Below, piece by piece: positions 28,098 through 38,082 of a stretch of DNA of 64,000 bases. How positions within the stretch are numbered: the first letter of the stretch is position 1; the number at the start of each line of letters is the position of its first letter. The position numbers and the translations under genes were made by a program. The notes beneath the pieces were generated by a model that did not search any database, was not told the DNA's origin, and was given only the letters and a program-made list of their open reading frames with translations. The DNA comes from Sphingopyxis terrae subsp. terrae NBRC 15098 (GTDB lineage Bacteria; Pseudomonadota; Alphaproteobacteria; Sphingomonadales; Sphingomonadaceae), in the NCBI RefSeq assembly GCF_001598815.1, contig NZ_BCZQ01000008.1:1-64000 (forward strand), read 5' to 3'.

Positions 28098-31000
28098 TTA
28101 GAAGTGGAAACGGACACCGGCGTAATAACGACGACCGAAGATGTCATAGACATCGGCGGCAGTGTCAGAACCGGTTACGTTGAACGTCGTGTTCGTCAGG
28201 ATATTCGGTGCCTTCTTATCCAGAAGGTTGTCCACGCCGAGATAGAATTCAAACTTTTCCACCGGCGTGAAGCTGACCTGGGTGTCCAGATAGAACTGGG
28301 CCGGAACCGAGACGCACCGCGGCGAACCGTCGCCGAAGAATGCGCACCAGCTAACATCGTCTTCATACGACTTGCCGATGAAGGTGCCGGTGAACGACCA
28401 TTTGAACTTGTCGGTCGAATATCCGAGCGTTCCGGTGAAACGATCAGCAGCCGTACCGATTTCCCCATCGGCCCGATCGACGGTCGCGCCGGGAAGCGGC
28501 GTGTAGTCGTTCTGGAACAGATGGTTGTACGAAAGGTTGAAGCTCACACGACCGTCGGTGTTGAAGAAGTTGACCGGCGTGTACCAGTTGACCGTAACAT
28601 CGAGACCCTGAGTCTTAAGGCTCGCGGCGTTGACCGCCAGGTCGTTGATGAATTCGATCGAACCGGCGCTGTTGGTGGCCGTGTTGGTCGGGCGACGGAT
28701 CACCAGGTCACACAGCGGGGTATTGCCCTCATTATAGCACTGATCAAGGATCGTCCCGCGACCGACGGTCGCGATGATGTTGTTGATCTTGATGTTATAA
28801 TAATCGACCGACAGCGTCAGATTGCGCAGCGCGTTGACCGAACGCGGGTTGATCACCGCCCCGAGCGTCCACGAATCCGCCTTTTCTTCCTTCAGGTTCG
28901 GGTTGCCGCCATTGAAGCCGCTGATTCCCTGAATATCGGGCTGCGTGAGCGTGAAGGTGCCGTTGGCGGCAATATTGGCTGCCACACCTGCGTCTGCACG
29001 ACAGTTGTCGCCGAGCGCACCACCACCGGTTGCACCGATGCCGACGCACGGATCCTGAAGACCCGACGGGAAGGTCTGCGACAGGCCCGAGTAGAGCTCA
29101 CCGATGTTCGGCGCACGAACCGCACGCGCCCACGTGCCGCGGAAGCGCAGACCGTCGAACGGTTCCCACGTACCCTGAGCACTGTAGCTGTAGATCGTAC
29201 CAACCGTCGAATAATCCGCAACGCGGAACGCACCGCCAACTTCGAGGAGCTGGAAGAAGGGCTTGTCGCGCAGGATCGGAAGCTTCACCTCGGCATAGCC
29301 TTCCAGGACATCGAACTGGCCGCTCGTGTCGGGCAGCAGGTTGCCGCCGTTCAGACCCTGATTGGTGAGGGCGTCGTTATCTTCGACGCTTTCTTCCTTG
29401 CGATATTCGAAACCGAGCGCAACGCCGAGCGGACCGCCGGGAAGTTCAAACAGCGAACCGCTGATGTTGCCCTGAACGACCTGCTGCTTGATGTCGGTTT
29501 GGAGCGACTGCTGGGCGGCGATATACTTGATCGCATCCTGGGTGATCGCACCCTTGCCGAAGATGTTGATCGGCACACAGCCGTTCGCGCGCGCTTCGGC
29601 GTTGACGCAAACAACGTCGGTCGTAAGACCATTGCCATTGACGTCGTCGACGTCCGTCATCGCCGCAAGCGCATTGCGGAAATTGGTGACGTTGACCTGA
29701 CCATTCGACACCTGGTTTTCGGTCACCTGGCCGTAGTTGTAGCTCAGGTCCCAGTTGAACCGCTCGCCCAGCGTACCTTCGAAACCTACGACGAAGCGCA
29801 GGAAATCGCGGGTCGTCTGACCGTTGCGCGTGCCGAACTCGCTAAGACGGCGCGTGAAGCCGATGTCGCGCAGACCGTCACCGTCCGTATCGGTCGCTTG
29901 CGCAGCAATCGCGCCGGGGACGATCGGATTGACGGCAATGGTGGTCGTGCCGTCGGGTGCAATGATGTAATTTTCGATCGGCATGACGCCCGAAGCCGGA
30001 TAAATGCCGGTCGTACCGTCCGAGGCAAGCGCAAACGGTTCGATAATGCGCGACGACTGCGTCTTGTTGTACGTGCCTTCGAAGAACAACGAGATGTTGT
30101 CGGTGACATCATAGTGTATAGCGCTTCACCGGCACGGCGAGCGTCCGGTAATATTGGCGGTTGAAGCCGTTCGGTCCAACACCGGTGCCAATGTCGGGAA
30201 CGACAACATTGCCATCGTCGTCGAGAACTTCGCTTTTACACGCCGGCCCGTTCGTGGTGAAGCAGGGCTGCAACTGGCCGGTCGGGCTATAGGTAAAGCT
30301 GTAGTCGCCCGCGTAGAAACGGCCCTGCTCCGAGTAGCTCGAGTAGTAAGGTTCGTATGGGGTACCATAATCGGCGAGGTCGCCGGTCAGCGCCGCCAAG
30401 TCACTGTCGTCGGTGAAGGTGTTCTTGCGCTGACGCGACAGCAGCCCACGCTCGTTCGAATAGCCAAGGTGAACCATGATGTTGCCGCGACCGTCGTCGA
30501 AGTTCGCACCCATGGTGAGGTTGGCCTGGTACCGAATATCGTCACCACGCTCCGTCACGCCATATTGCGCATTACCTTCCAGACCCTGGAAGTCCTTCTT
30601 GTAAACGAAGTTGACCACGCCGGCGACGGCATCCGAACCGTAAAGCGACGAAGCGCCACCGGTCAGCACGTCGACGCGTTCGATGAACTGGGTCGGGATG
30701 ACGTTAAGGTCAACGGTCGAGCTGCCGCTCAAGCTGGAAACAACGCGGCGGCCATTGACCAGAACCAGCGTGCGGTTCGAGCCGAGGTCGCGAAGATCGA
30801 TCGTCGCCACGCCGGTACCCGACGTCAGGAATGCCGAATTGGTACGGCTGAGCGCAGGCGTACCGAACGCGGGATTCTTGAGCAGGATTTCCTGAATGTT
30901 GGTAACACCGGACTGCTGAATAGCTTCGCTATTGACAATCTGGATCGGCGCATTCGATTCGGCCTGCGGGCTCGCGATGCGCGAACCGGTGACGATGATG

Positions 31001-31128
31001 GCCTCGCCCGGCGCGGCTTCTTCGTCGGCCTGCACGTCCTGTGCGACGGCGGGAGCCGAAATCAGCGCCACACCCAAAACGATGGGGGCAACGCCAATTT
31101 TCAGCTTCGAAAAATTGGTTTTCTTCAC
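28098..31128 (-). pseudogene. TonB-dependent receptor (second locus), interrupted by a frameshift
   Basis: Two adjacent frames together encode one receptor of about 1010 residues. The first part starts at the GTG at 31128 after AAGGGA and gives a signal peptide (KLKIGVAPIVLGVALISAPAVAQ), a TonB-box-like EAIIVTGSRI, the plug (GGASSLYGSDAVAGVVNFVY) and the first strands, ending RTLAVPVKRYTL at a stop at 30109. The rest resumes in another frame as YDVTDNISLFFEGTYNKTQS and runs to YYAGVRFHF at 28098. No plausible start or ribosome binding site precedes the second part. A one-base change near TATACACTATGAT would restore the frame. The site is not a homopolymer run; a real mutation or a sequencing error both remain possible. 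Confidence 0.85.
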
Positions 31129-31214
31129 AGTGCAGTCCCTTGCTACTGGTGGCTGAAATACCTGAATGAATTGCGCGCGCAGACTGAATCGCCCGCTGCA
31201 CCAGACACCCCGAT

Positions 31215-31306
31215 ATGCTGCGGGATGGTCGTTCATTCATGTTGAGTAAAGGAAATTTCCGCCGCAAAGCTCGGTTTGAGCGGTGATTGTGACGAATTTG
31301 CAACAA
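31215..31306 (-). promoter_or_regulatory. Conserved leader and operator-like dyad before receptor 2
   Basis: This is the counterpart of the leader at receptor 1. The 22-bp block at 31285-31306 is identical, and the near block around the leader ATG at 31240 (CAACATGAATGAA) is nearly so. Here the leader frame (MNERPSRSISG) is out of frame with the receptor GTG by one base, so a fusion protein is not what is conserved. A 258-base gap with no other visible gene separates the receptor from the M23 peptidase gene. Confidence 0.6.
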
Positions 31307-31387
31307 CCCCGAGCGCCGCCGATATTGATCGAACAAACCGCGACTTGTTCACGTAATTTTCTTACGCAGACTTTAAAAACTCCTCGA

Positions 31388-32329
31388 TTATCGCGCCATC
31401 GGTCCCGCAAGCGTACCCGGGTCAAGGCGCGCGTCGCGCCACTTCAATCCCCAATGCATATGCGGTCCCGTCGCCCGGCCGGTCGCGCCCACCGTACCGA
31501 GCTGTTGCCCTTGCGTCACATGGTCGCCGACCTTCACATCGAGGCGCTGGCAGTGAAGAAAAGCGCTGGTCAGCCCCATGCCGTGATCGACGATCAGCAA
31601 ATTCCCTTCCAGCGTGAAGGGCGCATCGGCCGCGAGCACGACGACCCCGTCGGCGGGCGCGAAAAAGGGCGTGCCTGCCGGCACGGCGATATCGGTGCCG
31701 CTGTGATAGCTGCCCGGCTTGCCCTGATAGACGCGCTGCGAACCGAAGAAGCCCGACAGCCGCCCCGTCGCGGGCCAGCGAAATTGCTGCCGCCAGCCGT
31801 CCGATTCGACATGGCGCGCGCGCGCCGCGGCGATCTGCGCCAGTTCGGCGGGGCGGCGGCGTTCGAACTCGGCATCGCTCGATGCGCTGCCGCGATAGGG
31901 CGCGTTGATATTTTCGATCCGCCAATTCCCCGCCGCAATGCTCAGCGTCCGCGCGACCGTGCGCCCGTCGGAAAGGGTCGCTACCAGTTGCTGGCTCGCC
32001 GGCGCATCGCGATCGAAGGCGATCAGGAAAGCGCCATCGCCTGCGACCGGAACGGGTGCGCCGTCGAGCGTCAACGTGCGCGTTCCGCCCGGCACCTGGC
32101 CGATCAGCGTCCCGCCCTGGATCATGCTGCCGCGAAAGGCGAAACCGGCGGGACCGGGAAGCGGCTTCGGGACCGGCGGTGCGTTCGGCACCGAAGGCGC
32201 GACGGCCGCGGGCGCCGCTGCTGCCTTGGGCGCCGGGGGACTGTCGGCCACGGCGGGTACGCAGCCTGCGGCCGCAATGGCCAAGGTCAGCGAAGCAATC
32301 GCTCGGGGCGCTGCCCCGCGCGCGGTCAT
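31388..32329 (-). CDS. M23 family metallopeptidase, probable lipoprotein
   Basis: A 313-residue LytM-type peptidase that cuts peptidoglycan cross-links or activates amidases in the periplasm. The N-terminus has a lipoprotein signal ending LAIAAAGC, so it is probably lipid-anchored. An Ala/Pro-rich stretch follows, then a beta domain, and the M23 domain at about residues 200-310. That domain has the zinc ligands in YHSGTDIAVPAG (H and D) and HMHWGLKW, plus DHGMGLTSAFLHC. All key residues are present, so it should be active. Its ATG overlaps the stop of the DUF2093 gene (ATGA), so the two are coupled. Confidence 0.91.
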   Translation of the reverse strand: MTARGAAPRAIASLTLAIAAAGCVPAVADSPPAPKAAAAPAAVAPSVPNAPPVPKPLPGPAGFAFRGSMIQGGTLIGQVPGGTRTLTLDGAPVPVAGDGAFLIAFDRDAPASQQLVATLSDGRTVARTLSIAAGNWRIENINAPYRGSASSDAEFERRRPAELAQIAAARARHVESDGWRQQFRWPATGRLSGFFGSQRVYQGKPGSYHSGTDIAVPAGTPFFAPADGVVVLAADAPFTLEGNLLIVDHGMGLTSAFLHCQRLDVKVGDHVTQGQQLGTVGATGRATGPHMHWGLKWRDARLDPGTLAGPMAR

Positions 32330-32550
32330 GCGCCGCGCGCCGCGTCCAGTGCGGCCTGCACCGAAATCGCCGCGGTCGCATAGGGCTCCTGCCGCGCGAC
32401 CGACCAATAGCGCAGCTCGTCGAGCCCGATCGGCACCCCGCTCACCGCGCACAGCACATGGTCGCCCGGCGACAGAATGCGAAATCCGTTCGGGCCATAT
32501 TGCAGGCGGGCAAGGCGGTTGCGGCTGGCGATCAACATGGCGGGGTCCAT
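32326..32550 (-). CDS. DUF2093 family protein
   Basis: A 74-residue protein matching the DUF2093 family, which is found mainly in alphaproteobacteria and has no assigned function. The hallmark is the segment SPGDHVLCAVSGVPIGLDEL followed by RYWSVARQEPYA. The only cysteine lies in that core. It lies between xseA and the M23 gene on the same strand and probably forms one unit with them. The start could be the ATG at 32550 or a second one 4 codons later; neither has a strong ribosome binding site. Confidence 0.8.
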   Translation of the reverse strand: MDPAMLIASRNRLARLQYGPNGFRILSPGDHVLCAVSGVPIGLDELRYWSVARQEPYATAAISVQAALDAARGA

Positions 32551-32614
32551 CAAATTATCCAAGATATCGGGGTCAATATAGCGACCTGCGCGCGTTCGGC
32601 CACCCCTGCGACGC

Positions 32615-34033
32615 TCAGAACAGCTCGCCCTGTCCCCGCCCCGGCGCGGCGGGAGGCTTGCGCGCGGGCTTTGGCGCCGGCGCAGGGGGCGGCGGCGCAT
32701 CGCCGTCCGTCACCGTCACCGGCACCTTGCCATCGGCGAAGGCAAGCCGCAGATGGCCTGCGCCACGGGCACGCGCCGCGCTCGGCACGATCGCCCCGTC
32801 GGCATCGCGCACCATCGCATAGCCGCGGGCGAGCAGCGCGCGCGGGTCGAGCGAGGTCAGCAGCCGCGCAAGCCCCGCCAGCTTGGCGCGATCGCGATCC
32901 CAGGCGCGCGCCAGCAGCGCCGGACGCAGCGCCGCGCCGCGCGTCGCCAACCGCTCGCCGGCGATCGCGAGCCGGTGGCGCTGACTGCGGTCGAGCCGGT
33001 CGGCGGCGTCGTCGAGCCGCTGGCGCTGGGGGGCATAGAGCGCCTCGCGCTTCGGCAGGTGCCGCGCGAGCGCGGTCAGCCGTTCGCCCGCGAGCGTGCG
33101 GTGGCGCGTTGCCGCGCCCGTCATCCGGCTGCGCCACGTCGCAAGCTGCGCGATCAGTTCGGCGCGCACTGGCACCGCCATTTCGGCGGCTGCGGTCGGC
33201 GTAGGCGCGCGCATGTCGGCGGCATAATCGGCCAGCGTCACATCGGTTTCGTGGCCGACCGCGCTGATCGTCGGGATGCGGCAATCGGCGATCGCGCGCA
33301 CCACGATCTCTTCGTTGAATGCCCATAAATCCTCGATCGAACCGCCGCCGCGCGCGACGATGACAAGGTCGGGGCGCGGCACCGGTCCGCCGGGCGCGAG
33401 CGCATCGAAACCGCGCACCGCATTCGCAACCTGCGCCGCCGCGCCATCGCCCTGCACCAGCACAGGCCACACGATCACCCGCGTCGGGCAGCGATCGGCG
33501 AGGCGGTGGAGAATGTCGCGAATCACCGCCCCGGTCGGCGAGGTGACGACGCCGATGACGCGCGGCAAATAGGGCAAGGACCGCTTGCGTTCGCGGTCGA
33601 ACAGCCCTTCGGCGCCAAGCCGCGCTTTCAGCTTTTCGAACAACAGCATCAACGCGCCTTCGCCCGCGACCTCCAGGCTTTCGACGACGAGCTGATATTT
33701 GGAGCGGCCGGGATAGGTGGTGAGCTTGCCCGTCGCGATCACCTCGATGCCATCTTCGGGCCGGAAGGCGAGGCGCGCCGCCTGCCCCTTCCACATCACC
33801 ATGTCGATCAGCGCATTGTCGTCCTTGAGCGCGGCGTAGAAATGCCCTGATGCCGCACGCTTCGCGCCCGACAGTTCGCCGCGCACGCGAACGCGCGCAA
33901 AGCCGTCCTCGACCGTGCGCTTGATTGCGGCCGACAATTGCGTGACCGACAGTGCGGGTGCATTGTCGCCCGCCGTCGCCTCGGCTAACAGCCGCGCTTC
34001 GGTGCCATCGTCGGACGGAAAAGGGACGCTCAT
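32615..34033 (-). CDS. xseA: Exodeoxyribonuclease VII large subunit
   Basis: A 472-residue subunit of exonuclease VII, which with XseB degrades single-stranded DNA in repair. The N-terminal OB-fold domain (about residues 25-120) starts at [17 protein letters not shown]; the catalytic domain has [34 protein letters not shown] and [20 protein letters not shown], followed by the helical C-terminal part. The ATG at 34033 fits family N-termini and has AGGA 5 bases upstream; a longer frame would run into purD. Its start codon overlaps that of the divergent purD gene. xseB is not nearby. Confidence 0.95.
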   Translation of the reverse strand: MSVPFPSDDGTEARLLAEATAGDNAPALSVTQLSAAIKRTVEDGFARVRVRGELSGAKRAASGHFYAALKDDNALIDMVMWKGQAARLAFRPEDGIEVIATGKLTTYPGRSKYQLVVESLEVAGEGALMLLFEKLKARLGAEGLFDRERKRSLPYLPRVIGVVTSPTGAVIRDILHRLADRCPTRVIVWPVLVQGDGAAAQVANAVRGFDALAPGGPVPRPDLVIVARGGGSIEDLWAFNEEIVVRAIADCRIPTISAVGHETDVTLADYAADMRAPTPTAAAEMAVPVRAELIAQLATWRSRMTGAATRHRTLAGERLTALARHLPKREALYAPQRQRLDDAADRLDRSQRHRLAIAGERLATRGAALRPALLARAWDRDRAKLAGLARLLTSLDPRALLARGYAMVRDADGAIVPSAARARGAGHLRLAFADGKVPVTVTDGDAPPPPAPAPKPARKPPAAPGRGQGELF

Positions 34034-35309
34034 GAATATCCTGCTGGTCGGATCTGGGGGGCGCGAACATGCGCTGAGCTGGCAACTGGCACAATCGCCG
34101 AGTTGCGCCAAGCTCTATGCGGCACCCGGAAACCCCGGGATCGAAGTCTATGCCGAATGTGTGCCGATCGCCGCCGACGATGTCGACGGGCTCGTCGCCT
34201 TCGTGCGCACCCATGCGATCGATTTCGTCGTCGTCGGCCCCGAAGCGCCGCTCGTCGCCGGATTGGGCGACCGGCTGCGCGCGATCGACATTCCGGTCTT
34301 CGGCCCGTCCGCCGCGGCCGCGCAGCTCGAAGGATCGAAGGGCTTTACCAAGGATCTGTGCGCGCGCGCCGCGATTCCAACCGGCGGCTATGTGCGCTGC
34401 GCCAGCGCCGAAGCCGCACTGGCCGCGCTCGCCGATTTCGCCATCCCCGTCGTCATCAAGGCCGACGGGCTCGCCGCGGGCAAGGGCGTGATCATCGCCG
34501 AGACGCGCGCCGAGGCCGAAGCCGCGATCGCCGACATGTTCGCGGGCGCCTTTGGCGGCGCGGGCGCTGAGGTGGTGATCGAGGAATTTATGACCGGCGA
34601 GGAGGCAAGCTTCTTCGCGCTGTCCGACGGCACCAATGTCATCGCCTTCGGCAGCGCGCAGGATCACAAGCGCGTCGGCGACGGCGACACCGGCCCCAAC
34701 ACCGGCGGCATGGGCGCCTACAGCCCGGCGCCCGTGCTGACCAAGGAGCTTGAGGCAGAGGTGATGGACCGGATCATCCGTCCCACCGTGGCCACGCTCG
34801 CTGCCGAAGGCACGCCCTATGTCGGGGTGCTGTTCGCCGGGCTGATGCTGACCGGTGAAGGGCCGAAGCTGATCGAATATAATTGCCGTTTCGGCGATCC
34901 CGAATGTCAGGTGCTGATGATGCGTCTGACCGGCGATTTTGCCGCGCTGCTTCATGCCGCCGCAACCGGGCGGCTGGCCGACGTGCCCGCGCCGACCTTT
35001 ACCGGCGGCTATGCGCTGACCGTCGTGATGGCGGCGAACGGCTATCCGGGCACCCCCGAAAAGGGCGGCGCAATCCGCAACATCGCCGCGGCCGAAGCGG
35101 GCGGCGTGCGCGTCTTCCATGCCGGGACCGCGCGCGCCGACGGCGCGATCGTCGCCGCGGGGGGACGCGTGCTCAACGTCACCGCGACGGGCAAGAGCGT
35201 CACCGAGGCGCAGACGCGCGCCTATGCCGCGGTCGACAAGCTCGATTTCGCGAGCGGCTTCTGCCGCCGCGATATCGGCTGGCGCGAAGTCGCGCGCGAG
35301 GCGCACTGA
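34032..35309 (+). CDS. purD: Phosphoribosylamine--glycine ligase (GARS)
   Basis: A 425-residue enzyme of purine biosynthesis that joins glycine to 5-phosphoribosylamine using ATP. The N-terminus is the typical [17 protein letters not shown], followed by [10 protein letters not shown], the ATP-grasp domain with [14 protein letters not shown] and [13 protein letters not shown], the metal site [13 protein letters not shown] and a C-terminal domain. Length is normal. AAGGGA lies 6 bases before the ATG, inside the first codons of xseA on the other strand. The two start codons share two bases (CATG), so each gene's promoter must lie within the other's coding sequence. Confidence 0.97.
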   Translation: MNILLVGSGGREHALSWQLAQSPSCAKLYAAPGNPGIEVYAECVPIAADDVDGLVAFVRTHAIDFVVVGPEAPLVAGLGDRLRAIDIPVFGPSAAAAQLEGSKGFTKDLCARAAIPTGGYVRCASAEAALAALADFAIPVVIKADGLAAGKGVIIAETRAEAEAAIADMFAGAFGGAGAEVVIEEFMTGEEASFFALSDGTNVIAFGSAQDHKRVGDGDTGPNTGGMGAYSPAPVLTKELEAEVMDRIIRPTVATLAAEGTPYVGVLFAGLMLTGEGPKLIEYNCRFGDPECQVLMMRLTGDFAALLHAAATGRLADVPAPTFTGGYALTVVMAANGYPGTPEKGGAIRNIAAAEAGGVRVFHAGTARADGAIVAAGGRVLNVTATGKSVTEAQTRAYAAVDKLDFASGFCRRDIGWREVAREAH

Positions 35310-35368
35310 GCCGCGCTGGACGCGCCACCCCCGTCGGCCTAGGCTGACGGCGAAACAGGGAGATCATC

Positions 35369-35998
35369 ATGACGTGGCTTCAGGAAAATTGGATCATCGC
35401 GGTCGTCGGACTGGTTGTCGCGGTGGTCCTGCTGTGGTGGTTGTTCGGCCGCAAGCGCCCCGACGAAGCAGCGCCGCCCGCGGCGATGCCGGCCGAGCCG
35501 AAGAAGCCGCTCGAAGCGGCGAAGCCCGACATCGTCAAAGCCGAACCAGCGCGTTTCAAACCAAAGGAAGCCGCGCCCGCGTCGTTGCCTCCGGTGCCGG
35601 CTGCACCGCCCACAGCCTCCGATATTCCGGCGGAACCCACCGTCCCGCCCGCGCCCGTCGCGCAAGCGCCCGAGCCCGAACCGGCCGCGCCTCCACCGGT
35701 CGCCCCTGCCCCGCCGGCAGAAGCCGCTCCCGCCCCTGCCGCCGCCAAAGCCGACAATCTGCAATTGCTGAAAGGCGTCGGGCCGAAAATGGCGACGCTG
35801 CTCGGCGGTCTGGGCGTGACCAGCTTTGCGCAGATCGCCGCCTGGACCGACGCCGATATCGCCGCGATCGATCCGCAGCTCGGCGCGTTTCAGGGCCGCA
35901 TCGCCCGCGACAATATCGTCGACCAGGCCGGCTATCTGGCGAAGGGCGACAAAGCGGGGTTCGAGGCGAAATATGGTGCCCTCGGCGGCGAGCTATAA
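35369..35998 (+). CDS. Membrane-anchored helix-hairpin-helix protein
   Basis: A 209-residue protein in three parts. One N-terminal membrane helix (WIIAVVGLVVAVVLLWWLF, about residues 7-25) is followed by a low-complexity linker of about 100 residues made mainly of A, P and E. The C-terminal domain of about 75 residues begins LQLLKGVGPKMATLLGGLGV, a helix-hairpin-helix motif like those at the end of some NuoE-type proteins and LSU/ribosomal L21 extensions. HhH motifs often bind DNA without sequence preference. The role is unknown. It lies 59 bases after purD on the same strand. Confidence 0.82.
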   Translation: MTWLQENWIIAVVGLVVAVVLLWWLFGRKRPDEAAPPAAMPAEPKKPLEAAKPDIVKAEPARFKPKEAAPASLPPVPAAPPTASDIPAEPTVPPAPVAQAPEPEPAAPPPVAPAPPAEAAPAPAAAKADNLQLLKGVGPKMATLLGGLGVTSFAQIAAWTDADIAAIDPQLGAFQGRIARDNIVDQAGYLAKGDKAGFEAKYGALGGEL

Positions 35999-36021
35999 GG
36001 CGAAAAGCCGCCCTATAGCTC
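35990..36021. terminator. Convergent hairpin covering both stop codons
   Basis: GAGCTATA (35990-35997) and TATAGCTC (36014-36021) are perfect inverted repeats, with an inner GGC-GAAAA-GCC. The arms include most of the stop codon of the helix-hairpin-helix gene (TAA) and most of that of the hydrolase (TGA, minus strand). There is no long T run, so it is a candidate bidirectional terminator rather than a canonical one. Confidence 0.5.
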
Positions 36022-36919
36022 AGGCCGCGGCAACCGCCCCGGCGTGACCGGCAATCGCATCGGCCAGCGTATCGACCAATCCCAGCGGCAAATCATGCCC
36101 CATGCCGGGGATGGTGAGCAATCGGGCGCCCGGAATATTGTCTGCGGTATCGCGCCCGCCCGCCAGCGGCACCAGCGGATCGCCCTCGCCATGGATCACC
36201 AGCGTCGGCGCGCTGATCGACTTCAGCATCGGCCGCCGGTCGCCATCGGCGACGATCGCCGCCATCTGGCGTGCGACGCCCTGCGGATACCAGCCACGTT
36301 CGAAATCGCTGCGCACGCGCCGCTGCAACCGCTCCTCGTCGGGCGGGTAGCCGGGGCTGCCGATCACCTTGGCGGCGCGCACCGAATAGGCGATCAGATC
36401 TTCGGGATCGCCGCTCATCGGCCGGCTGGTCAGCACCTGCATCGCTTCCTTCTGCGCGCGCGGCAGGCGGGGGTTGCCGGTCGTCGACATCACCGACGTC
36501 AGCGACAGCACGCGGTCCGGATAGCGCGCGGCGATATGCTGCGAAATCATCCCGCCCATCGACACGCCGACGATATGCGCCCGCGCGATGCCCAGATGGT
36601 CAAGCAAGGCCACGCCGTCGGCCGCCATGTCGGCGAGCGTGTAAGCGCTCCGCACCGGCAGGCGCAGCAGCGACTTCACGAACATCCATTTGAGATTGGG
36701 GACACCGGCCGCGTCGAAGCGCGTCGACAGGCCGACGTCGCGGTTGTCGTACCGGATGGTCCGAAAACCGCGCGCGTTCAGCGCGTCGACAAATTCGTCG
36801 GGCCACAGCGTCAGCTGTCCGCCCAGCCCCATCACCAGCAGAATCACCGGCGCATCGCGTGGCCCCTTGTCTTCGAAGGTGATGCTGATCCCGTTTACCG
36901 CTGCCTGCTCTGTCGTCAT
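36020..36919 (-). CDS. Alpha/beta hydrolase
   Basis: A 299-residue alpha/beta-fold hydrolase, probably cytoplasmic since no signal peptide is visible. The nucleophile elbow is GVSMGG (serine near residue 121), the acid is likely the aspartate in VIHGEGDPLVPLAGG, and the histidine is in PGMGHDLP. These complete the Ser-Asp-His triad. The best matches by eye are esterases and epoxide-hydrolase-like proteins; the substrate is not predictable. It is convergent with the helix-hairpin-helix gene. Confidence 0.88.
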   Translation of the reverse strand: MTTEQAAVNGISITFEDKGPRDAPVILLVMGLGGQLTLWPDEFVDALNARGFRTIRYDNRDVGLSTRFDAAGVPNLKWMFVKSLLRLPVRSAYTLADMAADGVALLDHLGIARAHIVGVSMGGMISQHIAARYPDRVLSLTSVMSTTGNPRLPRAQKEAMQVLTSRPMSGDPEDLIAYSVRAAKVIGSPGYPPDEERLQRRVRSDFERGWYPQGVARQMAAIVADGDRRPMLKSISAPTLVIHGEGDPLVPLAGGRDTADNIPGARLLTIPGMGHDLPLGLVDTLADAIAGHAGAVAAA

Positions 36920-36974
36920 GCCGTCGCCGCTCCCCGATGGTCAAACCGCCACTGTGCCGCTGCGCGCGGCGCGG

Positions 36975-37223
36975 TCAAGAGGGCGCCCGTCGGCGAAAGC
37001 GAAACCGGGCCGGCTTCGTCGGAACCGCGCCACGCCGGATGCGCCAGCCGGCGCGCGCGCGCGACAGAAGGACGCGCCGCGCCGCATGCGCGCAAAACGG
37101 CAGCGCAAAGATCACCAGCGACAGGCCGATGATCCATCGTCCGGTGTGCGCCGTGTCGTGACACGCGTCCACGCAGTCGGACGCCGCCACCCCGGCGCCG
37201 AAATGAATCAGCAATGTCTTCAA
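36975..37223 (-). CDS. Possible small membrane protein
   Basis: An 82-codon frame starting with TTG: it has a short N-terminus with two cysteines (CVDACHD), one hydrophobic helix (WIIGLSLVIFALPFCAHAA) and a very basic tail. Codon use looks like that of real genes, but no family is recognised and other frames cover the same stretch. It fills part of the roughly 400-base gap between the hydrolase and the TRIC-type gene; the remainder (37224-37319) shows nothing. Confidence 0.35.
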   Translation of the reverse strand: MKTLLIHFGAGVAASDCVDACHDTAHTGRWIIGLSLVIFALPFCAHAARRVLLSRARAGWRIRRGAVPTKPARFRFRRRAPS

Positions 37224-37319
37224 GGTCGAAACTGGTCCCCACGACGCGCCTCTCCGCGCGTCACCGGATCCTTTACAGGATCAGCGTTAAGCGAGCGTTG
37301 CGGCTCCCACTGCCGCTAT

Positions 37320-37943
37320 TTACCGCGATTCCGGGCGCCCCCTATACGTCGGAAGCGCCAAAGACCAGCGAATTGCTGCGCCGCGCAGGACGAAACCCGA
37401 CGCGGCCCCCGCGACAGCGGCGACCGAGGTTGCGACGCCGAGCCAGGTCAGGACCAGAAACAGCCCGGAGGCGAGCGCCGCCGCGGTGACATAGATTTCG
37501 GGCCGCATGATGATCGACGGCACCCCGGCCAATATATCGCGGATCGTCCCGCCGACGCAGCCGGTGATGACGCCCATCATCAGCGCGGGAACCGGCGCCA
37601 CGCCCCAGGCGAGGGCCTTGGCCGTCCCGAACACCGCATAAGCGGCGAGCCCGACCGCATCGGCCCATTCCAGAAGCTGCCCCTGCCACCAGCGTTCGGG
37701 AGTCACCCACACGACCAGCGCAATCGCGATGCACACCGCGCCGATCGCGCCGTCCTGAACCCAGAAGACCGGCGCGCCGATCAGCAGGTCGCGCACGCTA
37801 CCCCCGCCGACCCCGGTGACGAGCGCAAAGAAGCTCGCCGTCACCAGCGTCTGGCGCAGGCGCACCGCCATCAACGCGCCCGACAGCGCGAAGACCGCGA
37901 TGCCGGTCAGATCGAGAAGGCGAACGAGCGTCTGGGTGTCCAT
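37320..37943 (-). CDS. TRIC/YicG-type (UPF0126) membrane channel protein
   Basis: A 207-residue inner-membrane protein with seven hydrophobic helices arranged as two similar halves. Each half has the conserved glycine-rich turn: TGVGGGSVRDLLIG in the first and TGCVGGTIRDILAG in the second. This is the UPF0126/YicG family, homologous to trimeric intracellular cation (TRIC) channels and also annotated as a glycine transporter. The ATG at 37943 opens directly into the first helix; an earlier in-frame start would add a basic tail. It is the gene after lpdA on the same strand. Confidence 0.88.
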   Translation of the reverse strand: MDTQTLVRLLDLTGIAVFALSGALMAVRLRQTLVTASFFALVTGVGGGSVRDLLIGAPVFWVQDGAIGAVCIAIALVVWVTPERWWQGQLLEWADAVGLAAYAVFGTAKALAWGVAPVPALMMGVITGCVGGTIRDILAGVPSIIMRPEIYVTAAALASGLFLVLTWLGVATSVAAVAGAASGFVLRGAAIRWSLALPTYRGRPESR

Positions 37944-38032
37944 GGATCGGCGATGCTTCTTCGTCCCGCAGGCCGGCACCGGTGCCGGCAACCGCTTCGT
38001 CATGCGATCATCGGCGGCGCGGCGCAACGGAA

Positions 38033-38058
38033 ATGGGGCGACGTCGCCGCCGCCCCAT
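38033..38058 (-). terminator. Weak terminator candidate after lpdA
   Basis: ATGGGGCG and CGCCCCAT form a perfect 8-bp stem with a 10-base loop just beyond the lpdA stop. The minus-strand tail is only TTTCCGTT, so termination may be partial. Confidence 0.4.
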
Positions 38059-38082
38059 GCCCTACCCCAGTGGACGGGTAAC

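Noticed and set aside
30020-30089. ATG at 30089 as the start of a separate, shorter receptor
   Set aside because: It lies within a barrel strand, lacks a ribosome binding site and would lack a signal peptide and plug. The frames before and after join as one receptor, so a frameshift is the better reading.
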